Assembly (NCBI GenBank): GCA_005223185.1
Contig: NJBN01000005.1
Coordinates: 217,091-281,090, forward strand
Reading direction: 5' to 3'
Length of the DNA stretch: 64,000 bases
DNA from: a candidate division LCP-89 bacterium B3_LCP
GTDB taxonomy: Bacteria; Electryoneota; B3-LCP
In this document: positions 46,870-57,000 of the stretch, in pieces
How the letters are laid out: every line of letters begins with the position of its first letter
How positions within the stretch are numbered: position 1 is the stretch's first letter
The notes under the pieces: generated by a model
What the model was told of the DNA's origin: nothing
The model's database searches: none
The model's input: the letters and a program-made list of their open reading frames with translations, nothing else
Translations under genes and position numbers: made by a program

Positions 46870-48054
46870 TCATTCCTTTTCTTCTTCAGTACCTTCTTCT
46901 TCAGGTGGTGGATTCAGTGCTAAGGTGAGCAACGAATCGAGATTTACAATGTTAACGGCAGATGAGTCTTTTAGAGTTGTCTGTCCCACCACGACAACCT
47001 GGTCACCTTGATTCAGACCCTGCAACGCTTCGAATCTATTACCGTTGGAAAAGCCAATCTCAATCCTCTTCTTCAAAGCCAGGCTATCTACCACCACATA
47101 TACCCATTTGAAATCATTCTCATAAATCAGAGCGTTCTTGGGTACTAACAGTGCTTCATCGTGGGTAGCGATGACCACTTCAGCGCTAACGAACATGCCG
47201 GGACGCAACTTGTTGTGTGGGTCTTTTATGCCAATGGTTACTTTACAGGTTCCGGTAGCCGGATCAACTACAGGACTGATGCGTTTTATCCAGCCGGGAA
47301 ATCGTTCGTTTAAGGCAATTTCCGAAGTTACGAAGGCTTTCTGTTGGGTTTTTAACTGCGATAAATCCCTTTCAGGAACCCAGACGCGGCAGATCTTTTC
47401 CGCCGGGTCAGTAATAATGAATAGTTTGTTAGTAGTGTTCACAAGGTTACCGGTTTGAACCAGACGTTCAGAGACTATCCCGGATATTGGCGACCTTATG
47501 GTGGTACGCTGCCGTGTGAGTTTAGCCTTATCACGCACAATTTCCGCCTGTTGTAAAGTGAACCGCGCATTTTCGAACTCCTCATCCGATATCAGGCTTT
47601 GCGCGTGCATGTGCTCTAAACGCTTGAAGGTTACCTTCTGTTGTTCGTAATCGACTTCAGCCTGTTTTTCATTTAAGATAATCTCATCATCTTCCAACTG
47701 TAATAACGGCTGTCCATCGTCAACCCACATGGCCTCTTCCACGAAAATCTTTTCTATGACACCACCCACCAGGGGATAGACGTCCACCACGTTCTCCGTT
47801 TCGATTGTGGAAGAGAGCAGCATGTAATCGGCTATTGCGCCTTCTTCCACTTGCGCTACCTCAACGGGGATGAGGTCTAAGTAAACTTCGGAAGTATCTT
47901 CAACTGCCTGGCTGGTATCTTCAATAGCGGTGGAATCAGCTTCACTGTCTGCAGATGTCTGTTCTGCGTCGCCGCGTTTACCGCAGCCCCAGAACAACAT
48001 CGTAGTTAAACAACACACAACAATGAATGCTAAAAAAGGTCTAAATGAAGTCAT
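46870..48054 (-). CDS. RND efflux periplasmic adaptor (membrane fusion protein, HlyD/AcrA type), lipoprotein
   Basis: I chose the ATG at 48054, which has GGAG 7 bases upstream and gives a signal with lipobox LFWGC (C24). The product has 394 residues. An acidic linker (EDTSQAVEDTSEV-type) comes first. A biotinyl-lipoyl half-motif (DGQPLLQLEDDEI), a helical hairpin of about 45 residues (NEKQAEVDYEQQKVTFKRLE) and a second half (IRSPISGIVSERLVQTGNLV) follow. A beta-barrel and membrane-proximal domains complete it. It would join the two downstream RND pumps to an outer-membrane channel encoded elsewhere. Confidence 0.93.
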   Translation of the reverse strand: MTSFRPFLAFIVVCCLTTMLFWGCGKRGDAEQTSADSEADSTAIEDTSQAVEDTSEVYLDLIPVEVAQVEEGAIADYMLLSSTIETENVVDVYPLVGGVIEKIFVEEAMWVDDGQPLLQLEDDEIILNEKQAEVDYEQQKVTFKRLEHMHAQSLISDEEFENARFTLQQAEIVRDKAKLTRQRTTIRSPISGIVSERLVQTGNLVNTTNKLFIITDPAEKICRVWVPERDLSQLKTQQKAFVTSEIALNERFPGWIKRISPVVDPATGTCKVTIGIKDPHNKLRPGMFVSAEVVIATHDEALLVPKNALIYENDFKWVYVVVDSLALKKRIEIGFSNGNRFEALQGLNQGDQVVVVGQTTLKDSSAVNIVNLDSLLTLALNPPPEEEGTEEEKE

Positions 48055-48115
48055 TATGTAACTCCGGTTAGAGAGGGGCGTCATTTTATATTGCAGGTTT
48101 ACAAAGGCTTCAGGT

Positions 48116-49027
48116 TTATATCATTAAATCAGAGATGTATTGTTTCAAAACGCTACTCAATTGCTGCCTTCTGGGAAGGGGCTGATTCTTTATCCATAAT
48201 TCAAGTTTGGTAAGATCCGGGCCGGGCAGATCAGCAATGTCTGTTTCTTCATTTAGTGATAAATTCAGAGCTTTCCATATCTGGATAATTTCAGGCGGCG
48301 CTAAACCATATTCTGCGCTTATATCGTGGTTTATCAGCAATTCATCGGTAGGACCATCATACCCGAATTTACCGTTAATCAGTATCAAGGTGCGGGGACA
48401 TACTTCCAGGGTAAGATTCAAATCGTGGGTGATCAGAATAACGCCTTTAGCTGCTGCCTTCCTATCAAGGATCAGATTCTTCACACGCAACCAATGGGCA
48501 AAATCCAGACCAAGAGTCGGTTCGTCCAGAATTATCCAGTCGGGGTCGATCACTAAAAGAGAAGCAATGGAAATCAGACGCGCTTCTCCACCGGAAAGTC
48601 TCAGCGGGTTACGGTTTTTGATCTCACCTACATCAAGACCCAGATCAGTCAGGGTTCGCTCGACAGTCTCACGTATCTCTTCAGGGTCAACTCCCCACTG
48701 TTTCGACGCGAAGGCAACTTCATCGAAGACGGTGGCTTCGAATATCTGCGCTTCCGGGAATTGAAAGACCAAGCCGACCCGCTTACGCAAGAGTCGCAAT
48801 TCAGGAGGCGTCCAGCGCAGTCTCTGTCCATCTATCCATATATAACCCCGATCAGGTTTCAATAAACCATTCAGGTGTTGAGCAAGAGTGGACTTCCCCG
48901 AACCGGAGGCGCCAACTAAGGCTACACATTCACCGGATTTCAGGGAAAAACCGATATCATGCAGAACTTCACGGCTTTCGGTGAGATCGTCATAGCTGAA
49001 ATGAACTTTTTCGAGGCGAATATCCAT
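48116..49027 (-). CDS. ecfA: ECF-type ABC transporter ATP-binding protein
   Basis: The 303-residue ATPase has Walker A GASGSGKST, Q-loop LVFQFPEAQIFEATVFDEV (the Q-x-P-E-x-Q-x-F form typical of cobalt/ECF vitamin importers), signature LSGGEARLISIASLL and Walker B DWIILDEPTLGLD. The last ~70 residues are not part of the standard core. No EcfT or substrate-binding S subunit is beside it, and it lies 62 bases upstream of the efflux adaptor on the same strand. The substrate is unknown. Confidence 0.88.
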   Translation of the reverse strand: MDIRLEKVHFSYDDLTESREVLHDIGFSLKSGECVALVGASGSGKSTLAQHLNGLLKPDRGYIWIDGQRLRWTPPELRLLRKRVGLVFQFPEAQIFEATVFDEVAFASKQWGVDPEEIRETVERTLTDLGLDVGEIKNRNPLRLSGGEARLISIASLLVIDPDWIILDEPTLGLDFAHWLRVKNLILDRKAAAKGVILITHDLNLTLEVCPRTLILINGKFGYDGPTDELLINHDISAEYGLAPPEIIQIWKALNLSLNEETDIADLPGPDLTKLELWIKNQPLPRRQQLSSVLKQYISDLMI

Positions 49028-49612
49028 AGCGTTTGCAATAAGATCTCTCTGTACCCCTTTTAAGCTTTTGGACTACTGATATGTTCCTGTCAGATTGCCA
49101 TATAACACTATACCTACTAATATTAATGACGCTTTTTTTCAGCAGAGGGTTACATAAGATCGAAGGAATGTGTGAAAGAAGGCTCTATATTTTAATTCAA
49201 ACGGGGGACGCATGAATGAATTCATACGCCCAAATTCTGGGTAAAGTCGCTGAAGCGACTGGTTTTGTGGTCAGAAATTAGTGACACCATATGCACGGGT
49301 GAATCCCGCTTTGAAGTTTTCTACTGGATTCCCGCTTTCGCGGGAATGACAATCGTTAGGATTATTTTTAGATTTATGCACTATAGAGGTAGGCGGCCCC
49401 GATTATAGACTAAACTAACAATGTCATTCCGGGAGGGCTTCAGCCCTACTCCGGAATCCAGTGGTGGAAGGTTGAATACAGGACGAGCTTTGCACTACCT
49501 ATACAAGCGTCAGGTCACATCAGTCAGCTGACGGACAGGCTCCCCGCCTGAGCGGGAAACCAAGACCTGGGCAATACCACAAGAAGGTTCACCGCAGGGG
49601 CGTCAATATCCC
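49028..49612. repeat. Repeat-rich intergenic region
   Basis: I see no gene in these 585 bases. The composite two-hairpin element at 49205-49264 is an inverted copy (4 differences in about 60 bases) of 22863-22921. Near 49334-49351 a CCCGC/GCGGG palindrome stands in the widespread 'GGATTCCCGC...GCGGGAATGACA' setting. Near 49423-49461 a nested palindrome (ATTCCGG...AGGGCTTCAGCCCT...CCGGAAT) is present. Small palindromes continue to 49600. Confidence 0.65.
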
Positions 49613-49641
49613 TTGACTTTAATGCGGAAATTGGCTATATT
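49613..49641 (+). promoter_or_regulatory. Promoter of the exported AmmeMemoRadiSam operon
   Basis: TTGACT and TATATT are separated by 17 bases, about 80 bases before the first gene. No second clear promoter is seen before 53913, so the four genes are likely one transcript. Confidence 0.8.
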
Positions 49642-49720
49642 GTTGTTTCAGGTCATGATCAATCTAACATGGCATCTTTGGTTGAACGAGCAAACCCAAA
49701 GAAAATCACCGGAGTAAATT

Positions 49721-50185
49721 TTGAACACACAAAACCTTGAAGATATCGTCGGCCAGCTTGGGGATGTCCCCCTGTTTCAGGTTTTTTCCGCAGAGGAATT
49801 GAACCTGATACTTCCCTACTTCGAGATACGCACGTTCGAGGTGAGCACCACTCTTTTCGAAGAAGGAGACCGGGGTGATTATGTCTGCATAGTCCTGGAA
49901 GGGACCATAGACATAAGAAAGGAAAGTCTTTCGGGCAACCAGAAGATTTCCGCCAAGTTTGGTCACGGGTCGATTATGGGGGAAATGGCAATTATAGACC
50001 ATTATCCCAGATCAACCACGGCAAAGGTAACGGCAAATTCACGGCTTCTGATCTTGAAGCGAGAGAATTTCGAGACGTTGATAGAAGAAGCGCCGCAACT
50101 GGCGGTGCGCTTTCTGCGTGAAATAGCGCGCATGCTATCACTGCGATTACGGCGCACCAGCGGAAGATTTTCGGATATTTTCTAA
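49721..50185 (+). CDS. Single-domain cyclic-nucleotide-binding (Crp/cNMP-fold) protein
   Basis: The 154-residue product starts at TTG 49721, with GGAG 6 bases upstream. It is almost entirely one cyclic-nucleotide-binding domain: FEVSTTLFEEGDRGDYVCIVLEGTIDI, then FGHGSIMGEMAIIDHYPRSTTAKV (phosphate-binding cassette, with the glutamate and the RSTTA arginine) and a helix. There is no DNA-binding helix-turn-helix and no membrane segment. It could sense a cyclic nucleotide and act on a partner. It is separated by 9 bases from the next gene, so a link to the AmmeMemoRadiSam system is inferred. Confidence 0.88.
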   Translation: MNTQNLEDIVGQLGDVPLFQVFSAEELNLILPYFEIRTFEVSTTLFEEGDRGDYVCIVLEGTIDIRKESLSGNQKISAKFGHGSIMGEMAIIDHYPRSTTAKVTANSRLLILKRENFETLIEEAPQLAVRFLREIARMLSLRLRRTSGRFSDIF

Positions 50186-50194
50186 ATTTATAAG

Positions 50195-51157
50195 ATGCAG
50201 CGTCGCCAATTCATGAAATATTCCGTCAGCCTTGCGGGAGCATTCGCTTCTCTCAATGTTCAGGGGACGCCCACAAGTAAGACACCCAGGGTTAGCCTTG
50301 TAAGGGATCCCGGTTGTTTCAATGGTGACCGGATTGACAGGAGAAGGGTTGGTGAGTTATTAGATAAACTGCTACGGGTACAATTCGATGTAGCCGATCC
50401 TGTTGATGTTTTCAGACGCTATTTCACACCCGGTGAGAGGATTGGCATAAAGGTGAATTGTCTGTCCGGCAGGAGGATGTCCACGCACGTCGAACTGGTT
50501 GACAAAATCGTTGAGAGGCTTATCAGCGCCGATATCCCCGCAGAGGACATAATCATCTGGGACCGGATGAATGAGGATTTGCGTAGGGGCGGGTTCGAAC
50601 TTCGGTCACCCGGGGAAGCCGTTGCGTGTGCCGGATGTGACGTATTAGGATATGAATCCAAGATTACCGTTCACAGATCCATAGGTTCTCTGTTCACCAA
50701 GGCTGTTACCAGGTTGTGTACTGCTCAGATAAACGTGCCTGTATTAAAAGATCACGGTATTGTGGGCGTTACTATAGGAATGAAGAACTTCTTCGGTGCT
50801 ATCCATAACCCCAATAAATACCATCCGAATCGCGGCGATCCTTATGTTGCGGATTTATACTCGCATCCTGACATTGGGGGAAAGGTGCGCATGACCATCG
50901 TGGATGCACTGGAGGTTCAACCCGAAGGTGGGCCTCCTTATCAGCCGGAATGGGTGGAAAAATATGGAGGACTCCTAACAGGCAATGATCCTGTTGCACT
51001 AGATCGCGTGGGCTGGGATATCATCGAGAAGCGCCGCAACCAGAGAGGCTTGCCTTCTCTGAAAGAGGCGAATCGCGAACCGACATATATTCATACTGCG
51101 GCTGACCTGAATCTGGGCGTCGATGACCTAAGCGCCATTAATATAAGACGATCCTGA
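50195..51157 (+). CDS. DUF362-family protein with twin-arginine signal
   Basis: The 320-residue product begins MQRRQFMKYSVSLAGAF, with a twin-arginine (R3-R4) motif followed by a hydrophobic stretch, so Tat export is likely. The body matches the DUF362 family (GERIGIKVNCLSG, INVPVLKDHGIVGVTIGMKNFFGAIHNPNKYH, IVDALEVQPEGGP). Family members are often near iron-sulfur proteins, and their reaction is unknown. There is no ferredoxin domain. Its stop overlaps the next start (TGATG), so the two are translated together. Confidence 0.88.
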   Translation: MQRRQFMKYSVSLAGAFASLNVQGTPTSKTPRVSLVRDPGCFNGDRIDRRRVGELLDKLLRVQFDVADPVDVFRRYFTPGERIGIKVNCLSGRRMSTHVELVDKIVERLISADIPAEDIIIWDRMNEDLRRGGFELRSPGEAVACAGCDVLGYESKITVHRSIGSLFTKAVTRLCTAQINVPVLKDHGIVGVTIGMKNFFGAIHNPNKYHPNRGDPYVADLYSHPDIGGKVRMTIVDALEVQPEGGPPYQPEWVEKYGGLLTGNDPVALDRVGWDIIEKRRNQRGLPSLKEANREPTYIHTAADLNLGVDDLSAINIRRS

Positions 51158-52308
51158 TGAAACCGGCGCGAACCGATAATTTTAACCGCAGATCTTTTCT
51201 GCAGACCGCTTGTGCCGCAAGTGCATGCTCTTTGATACCGATGCAGGGTGCGATTAGCGCTGCCGGTCTTTACGAAGTGCTTCCGGAAGCCAAAGTATAT
51301 CTGCATCCGGCTCAATATTACGAAAAGCTTGAGAAGCGCCGGGTAAGATGCACGCTGTGCCCGCGAAAATGTGAAGTTGACGATCAGGAGCGCGGTTACT
51401 GCGGTGTTCGGGAGAACCGCGATGGGGACTATTTCACCTTAGTTTACGGTCGTCCCTGCACACTGCATGTGGATCCCGTTGAGAAGAAGCCTCTGTTTCA
51501 CTTTCTGCCCGGCACGGAGATATTCAGCTTAGCGACTGTGGGTTGTAATGTCAACTGCAAATTCTGTCAGAATTGGCAGATTTCTCAGGTAAGACCGGAA
51601 CAGGAGAGAAGTTACGATGCTCCTCCGGATAAGCTGGTGGAAACGGCTCTGAATTCGCAGACGCCCGCGATTGCGCACACCTACACAGAGCCGGTTATCT
51701 TTTACGAATACGCTAAGGAGATCGGTAAGATAGCGCATGAAAAGGGTTTGAAGAATACATTTATTTCCAACGGGTACATCGAAGAGAAACCGCTTAAGGA
51801 ACTGCTGCCATTTTTGGATGCAGTTAAAATTGATCTGAAAGCCTTCACGGAAAGGTTTTACCAGGAGCTGGTTGTCGGAGAGTTACAGCCGGTATTACGC
51901 TGTTTGGAGATATTGGTCGAAGAGGGAATGTGGACGGAGATAGTCTATTTAGTCATTCCCACGCAGAACGACGACCCGGATGAAATAGGTCAGATGTGCC
52001 GCTGGATAAGATCCAACTTGGGCAGCGACGTCCCCTTGCATTTCACCAGGTTTCATCCACAATACATGTTAAAAACGCTGCCGCCGACGCCGATAAAAAC
52101 TTTAGAGAGATGCCACAGCATCGCCCGGGAAGAAGGGTTGAATTACGTGTATATAGGCAACGTTGCGAGCAACAAAGCTGAACATACTTACTGCGCATCC
52201 TGCGGCGAGATATTGATCCGGAGATCGGGCTACAGAGTGAATATTGAAAAGTTGGACAAGGGCAACTGTCTAAACTGCGGCATTTCCATTCCCGGGATAT
52301 GGGAGTGA
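51157..52308 (+). CDS. amrS: AmmeMemoRadiSam-system radical SAM enzyme with twin-arginine signal
   Basis: The 383-residue product begins with NRRSFLQTACAAS (R11-R12), a good Tat signal. It continues with the family's four-cysteine motif (C65, C68, C72, C82), the radical SAM CX3CX2C cluster site (C130, C134, C137, in VGCNVNCKFCQNW) and YTEPVIFYEYAKEIG. A C-terminal zinc-ribbon-like pair (CASCG, CLNCG) ends it. This enzyme normally occurs with AMMECR1 and MEMO proteins. The reaction is not established. Tat carries folded cofactor proteins, which is consistent with an iron-sulfur enzyme working outside the cytoplasm. It is followed after 24 bases by the MEMO-AMMECR1 gene. Confidence 0.92.
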   Translation: MKPARTDNFNRRSFLQTACAASACSLIPMQGAISAAGLYEVLPEAKVYLHPAQYYEKLEKRRVRCTLCPRKCEVDDQERGYCGVRENRDGDYFTLVYGRPCTLHVDPVEKKPLFHFLPGTEIFSLATVGCNVNCKFCQNWQISQVRPEQERSYDAPPDKLVETALNSQTPAIAHTYTEPVIFYEYAKEIGKIAHEKGLKNTFISNGYIEEKPLKELLPFLDAVKIDLKAFTERFYQELVVGELQPVLRCLEILVEEGMWTEIVYLVIPTQNDDPDEIGQMCRWIRSNLGSDVPLHFTRFHPQYMLKTLPPTPIKTLERCHSIAREEGLNYVYIGNVASNKAEHTYCASCGEILIRRSGYRVNIEKLDKGNCLNCGISIPGIWE

Positions 52309-52332
52309 GAATTTTTTAAGGGGGATTTGGAC

Positions 52333-53913
52333 ATGACACATTCGCTAACCAGGTATTTGTTAATGATTCCGCTTTTAACCGTTCTGCTGTGTATCAGTAC
52401 CTGCGGCGGGCGTTCAGAGGGAGACAAATCCTCATCTTCAAACCAGGAGAGTAAAATGAGTGCGACCATTCCTGCGGAAGATATCCGCAAACCTGCGGTT
52501 GCCGGGAGCTGGTACAGCGATGATCCAGATGAGTTACGCCAACAGCTTGAAGGCTACATGGATTCGGTTGAAGATGCTAAACTGGACAATATAATTGGAC
52601 TGGTCAGTCCTCATGCAGGGTATGTATATTCGGGACCTGTGGCGGCATACGCTTATCGGCAGCTTAAAGGGCGGGAATACGATACGGTGGTTATAGTAGC
52701 TCCCAGCCATGTCGCGAGTTTCCCCTTTGCGGCAGTTTACGGCAGAGGCGGGTATGATACACCTTTGGGACTGGTTCCGGTGAACGTGGAGCTTGCGCAG
52801 AGTATCGCATCAGGAAGTGAACTCATTCAGATCAGCGATAGGGGTCACAGGCAAGAGCATTTAGGCAGACAGGAACATTCATTGGAAATCCAGATCCCCT
52901 TCATGCAACTGGCTTTAGGGGAATTTGAGATAGTGCCGATTGTTATGGGAACTCAGTCGGATGAGGTCGTACATGAATTAGCGAGATCACTGGCAAACAA
53001 CTTAGAAGGTAAAAACGTCCTTTTGGTAGCGTCCAGTGATCTATCGCATTTTCATCCTTATGACGAAGCACGACAGATCGATCAAGGTGTAGTGGAATCG
53101 GTGGATGATTTCGATTTCAACGGTCTGTTGAAGGATCTGAACCGCCGCTCGGTTGAGGCGTGTGGCGGGGGACCGATATGCGCAGTTATGGAAGCGTCCA
53201 AACTGCTGGGCGCTAGTGAAGCGAAAATCCTTAACTACGCCACTTCTGGTGACGTTCCTTCCGGTGATAAAAGAGAGGTGGTGGGCTATCTTTCCGCAGC
53301 GTTCTACAGTGAAAATGGAAGCGCCAAACCAAAAGAAATTACTAAATCCGATAAACAGAAAACGCTGACTCTGGAAGAGAAGCGCACCCTGATGAACATA
53401 GCCAGAACTACCATCGAATGTGTTGTCGAGGGCGAACCGGTTCCTGAATTCGATGTTTCTTCAGCGAAATTATTAGAAGACCGAGGTGCTTTCGTGACAA
53501 TCCACAAGCATGGAAGATTACGAGGTTGCATCGGTTACATAATCGGTGTTAAACCACTCTACCAGACTGTGCGAGAGGTAGCTGAATCAGCGGCATTACG
53601 CGATCCCCGGTTTAATCCGGTTCAACCTTCTGAACTGGATGATCTGGATCTGGAGATTTCCGCTCTTTCCGTTCCCCGGACGATAACCAGCGTTGAAGAA
53701 ATCCAGGTGGGAACTCATGGCATTATCATGCGTAGAGGGTACAACCAGGGGCTGTTGCTTCCGCAAGTTGCCACCGAACAGGGATGGGATCGTCAGACGT
53801 TTCTGGAACATACCTGTCTGAAAGCGGGTCTGCCTGACGATGCCTGGAAGGATAAGGATACGGAAATACAGATCTTCTCTGCTGAGGTTTTCGGTGAGGA
53901 AGAGGTCAAATAA
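52333..53913 (+). CDS. Fused MEMO-AMMECR1 protein of the AmmeMemoRadiSam system, probable lipoprotein
   Basis: I chose the ATG at 52333, with GGGGGA upstream. A TTG two codons earlier is less likely. The product has about 526 residues. It starts with a signal-like segment (LTRYLLMIPLLTVLLCISTC) ending in a lipobox-like cysteine, then a serine-rich linker. The MEMO domain (about 45-335) has the family's HAGYVYSG, APSH, QEHSLEIQIPF and GGGPICAV, including the likely metal histidines and cysteine. The AMMECR1 domain (about 345-525) has RGAFVTIHKHGRLRGCIGY and FNPVQPSELDDLDLEISALS. In most genomes the two are separate and cytoplasmic. Fusion plus an export signal is unusual. Confidence 0.9.
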   Translation: MTHSLTRYLLMIPLLTVLLCISTCGGRSEGDKSSSSNQESKMSATIPAEDIRKPAVAGSWYSDDPDELRQQLEGYMDSVEDAKLDNIIGLVSPHAGYVYSGPVAAYAYRQLKGREYDTVVIVAPSHVASFPFAAVYGRGGYDTPLGLVPVNVELAQSIASGSELIQISDRGHRQEHLGRQEHSLEIQIPFMQLALGEFEIVPIVMGTQSDEVVHELARSLANNLEGKNVLLVASSDLSHFHPYDEARQIDQGVVESVDDFDFNGLLKDLNRRSVEACGGGPICAVMEASKLLGASEAKILNYATSGDVPSGDKREVVGYLSAAFYSENGSAKPKEITKSDKQKTLTLEEKRTLMNIARTTIECVVEGEPVPEFDVSSAKLLEDRGAFVTIHKHGRLRGCIGYIIGVKPLYQTVREVAESAALRDPRFNPVQPSELDDLDLEISALSVPRTITSVEEIQVGTHGIIMRRGYNQGLLLPQVATEQGWDRQTFLEHTCLKAGLPDDAWKDKDTEIQIFSAEVFGEEEVK

Positions 53914-54061
53914 ATGCACTAAAGTGCGCCAGATCAATTTACTTAAATCATCTGTTTAAGTAACTTTATAGGACAGAGCAAATCACACTAGATAAAACAC
54001 AACATAGACATCAGTCTATATCATTATACTGACCACCATGCACAGAAACTTGTGAGGTTAC

Positions 54062-57000
54062 ATGATGTTTCGCACCTTTGCAGTTCTAACAGCTTTAGTG
54101 ATGATTCTTTCGCTTGCCGTAGTGGCTAGCGAAATCACGATTCATCGCGACCTGAACATCCCTGAAATAGAATACAGGGATGGTTACCATCATTTCACCA
54201 CTTTCCCGGGTCCTTTGTACGGCGAACCGGGCAATCCGGAGTTACCCTACGTGGGACAGACAGTCTTGCTGCCACCCGGTGAAGAGGTAGTATCAATTCA
54301 ATTGAACAATGAAATATGGGCACTCGCCGCAGAAGGCGTCAAACCCTTTCCAGCGCAGCCGCCTGTACCCTACTCCCATACTGGTGAACAGGTATTCACT
54401 CCCCCGAACCAGTCAGTCTATAACGCCGATGAGCTCCATCCGGCATCTCCGGTATCATCTTTCAGGACTGATTTCCTCAGCGGCCATGGAATCGGATCGT
54501 TCTCCATATGTTCAGCACGTCTTGTGCCAGCATCAGGGGTACTTGAAGCATTGACGTCTTTCGATATGGTTATCCAGACGGCGCCAACTGCCAGAGCGCA
54601 GAATGCATACGCGACTATGCTGAAGAAAACTCAGGCAGTCAACCAGAGGTTAGCCAAATCCGTTGATAATATTGATCTTCTATCGGCATACGGCGCAACT
54701 GATAATACTGACGTAGTGTCAGTTAATTACCTGATCATATCATCTCAGGAAATAGCGGAATACTTCCAGCCGTTGGCTGAATACAGATGCAGCAGAGGAC
54801 AGCAGACTGAGATAGTGCTGGTGGAAGATATCGACATTCAATATGCCGGTTTGGATTTAGCTGACAAGATGCGCAACTGTGTGATAGACTATTACCAGAT
54901 GAACGACCTGGAATATGTACTGATGGCTGGCGATGCCGAGTACGTACCTAAAAGAGGTCTCTTCGCGCAGATAGGAGGAACGGTCGATGAGGATATACCG
55001 GCGGATCTCTACTTTTCCAACTTAGATGGTAATTGGAATGACGATGGCGACAGCCGCTGGGGTGAACCCGGTGAAGCTGATCTCTATTCCGAAGTAGCCG
55101 TAGGGCGCATGGCAATAGACAGCGAAGCCGAAGCTGAGAATTTGATCAACAAGATCATCATGTATGAGAACACTCCGGTTGTCGGCGATTTAGAACACGC
55201 ACTGATGTTAGGTGAAGACTTAGGTTGGATAGTTTGGGGAGGTGAGAATAAGGAGGAGATCCGTTTAGGCAGTTCGATGTGGGGGTACACAACGGTTGGG
55301 TTTCCACCAAACTTCAACGTTGACGTATTGTACGATATGTATTCCGTTTGGTCTCCAATGGACGATCTAATACCGGCTCTGAATGACGGTCTGCACATGG
55401 TAAACCACCTGGGACACTGCAATGTAACCTATTCCATGAAACTGACTAACGGGGTTGTTACGGATGAATATCTGACCAATAACGGCATTAACCACAACTT
55501 CTACATCCCTTATTCGCAGGGGTGTTACAACGGCTCCTTTGATAATAGGACGACCAATTACACTTACTCAATTGACTGCATAGCTGAGGAGTTTACCACA
55601 ATACAAAATGGCGCAGTCGCCTATCTATGCAATTCCAGATATGGGTGGGGTAGCTATAGTAGCACCGGCGGACCGTCACAGTATTACGACCGTCAGTACT
55701 ACGATGCCATTTTCAGCGAAGAAATTTATAGTATAGGCTGGGTTAATGCCGATTCCAAAGAAGATAATGTGCCGTTCCTCAGTCAAGGAGCAACTTACTG
55801 GGTTTACTACGAAATGAACCTGCTGGGTGATCCGGCTATGGATATCTGGACTGCTTCGCCGCAGAGTATAACAGCAACACATCCCGGACAAATAGAAATA
55901 GGTACAACCCAGCTAAGCGTGAGCACCGGCGTTCCCTATGCCACGGTAGCCGTCAGTCGCGAGGATGAAGTTTTAGGATCAGGAACCGCCAACGCTTCAG
56001 GTACAATTCTACTGATTCTAGAAGAGCCGATTTCCGAAGCAGGGGAACTGAGTTTGACTGCCTACAAACATAATTATCTGCCCTACCAAGGCGTGATATA
56101 TGCAGTGCCGGAAAGCGGTCCCTATATGTACCTGACCAGTGTCAGTTACAGTGATGCTTCCGGCGGAAACGACGATGGCAATGCTGACTTAGGTGAGACG
56201 CTCGATATCAGCGCTGATTTCATGAATATCGGTTATGATCCGGCAGTTGGGATAGATGCTTTTCTGACGTGCAATACTTGCGCAGTCAGCATCATAGATG
56301 GCGTGTTAGAGGTCGGTGATCTGGGTTCTATGGAAGCGGTTGAATTTGAAGAAGCCTTTACGGTACAACTGCTGCCATCGGTGCAAGATGGTCAGGTTTT
56401 ACCTTTTATCATCACTCTGGAAGATAATCAGGGATCAAGCTGGGAATATTATTTTGAGGTCACCGCTTATGCGCCGCAACTGCAAATGGTTTCCCACACT
56501 ATAACGGATACCAACGACAACTGGATGACACCGGGGGAAACGGGCAATATCGAAATAGAAATTATCAATAATGGTACTGGAGGGACTACTGACCTGGAAT
56601 TCTGGCTGAGCACTGACAATGCTCTGGCTACTGCGAACCCACAGGGAATTTCTGCGGATGCACTGGCATCCGGGGAATCCTCAGCGGTCGTTGGTTTTGA
56701 ATTCAGCATAGATCCTTCTATGCCGGATCCTTCTTCGCTGGTGGTTTATATCACCGCCCGAGATAGCCGGGACTATGAGAAAGGATTCTTGATTGAGCTA
56801 CCGGTAGGTGGATACTATGATAGCATGGAATCCGGTGTGGGTGAATGGACTCACAGTAGCATAACACCGGGATTTGACGACCAGTGGGGGATGACGGAGC
56901 TGCTGAACCACACTCAAAACGGTAACTCCAGCTGGCATTGCGGTAATGAGGGTTTATATACCTCGAATCTGGATGCTGCCTTGGTTACGCCGGAATACAC

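Noticed and set aside
53926-53963. Terminator after the AmmeMemoRadiSam operon
   Set aside because: There are two small palindromes (GCACT-AA-AGTGC and TTACTTAA/TTAAGTAA), but no U tract follows either, so a terminator is not called.
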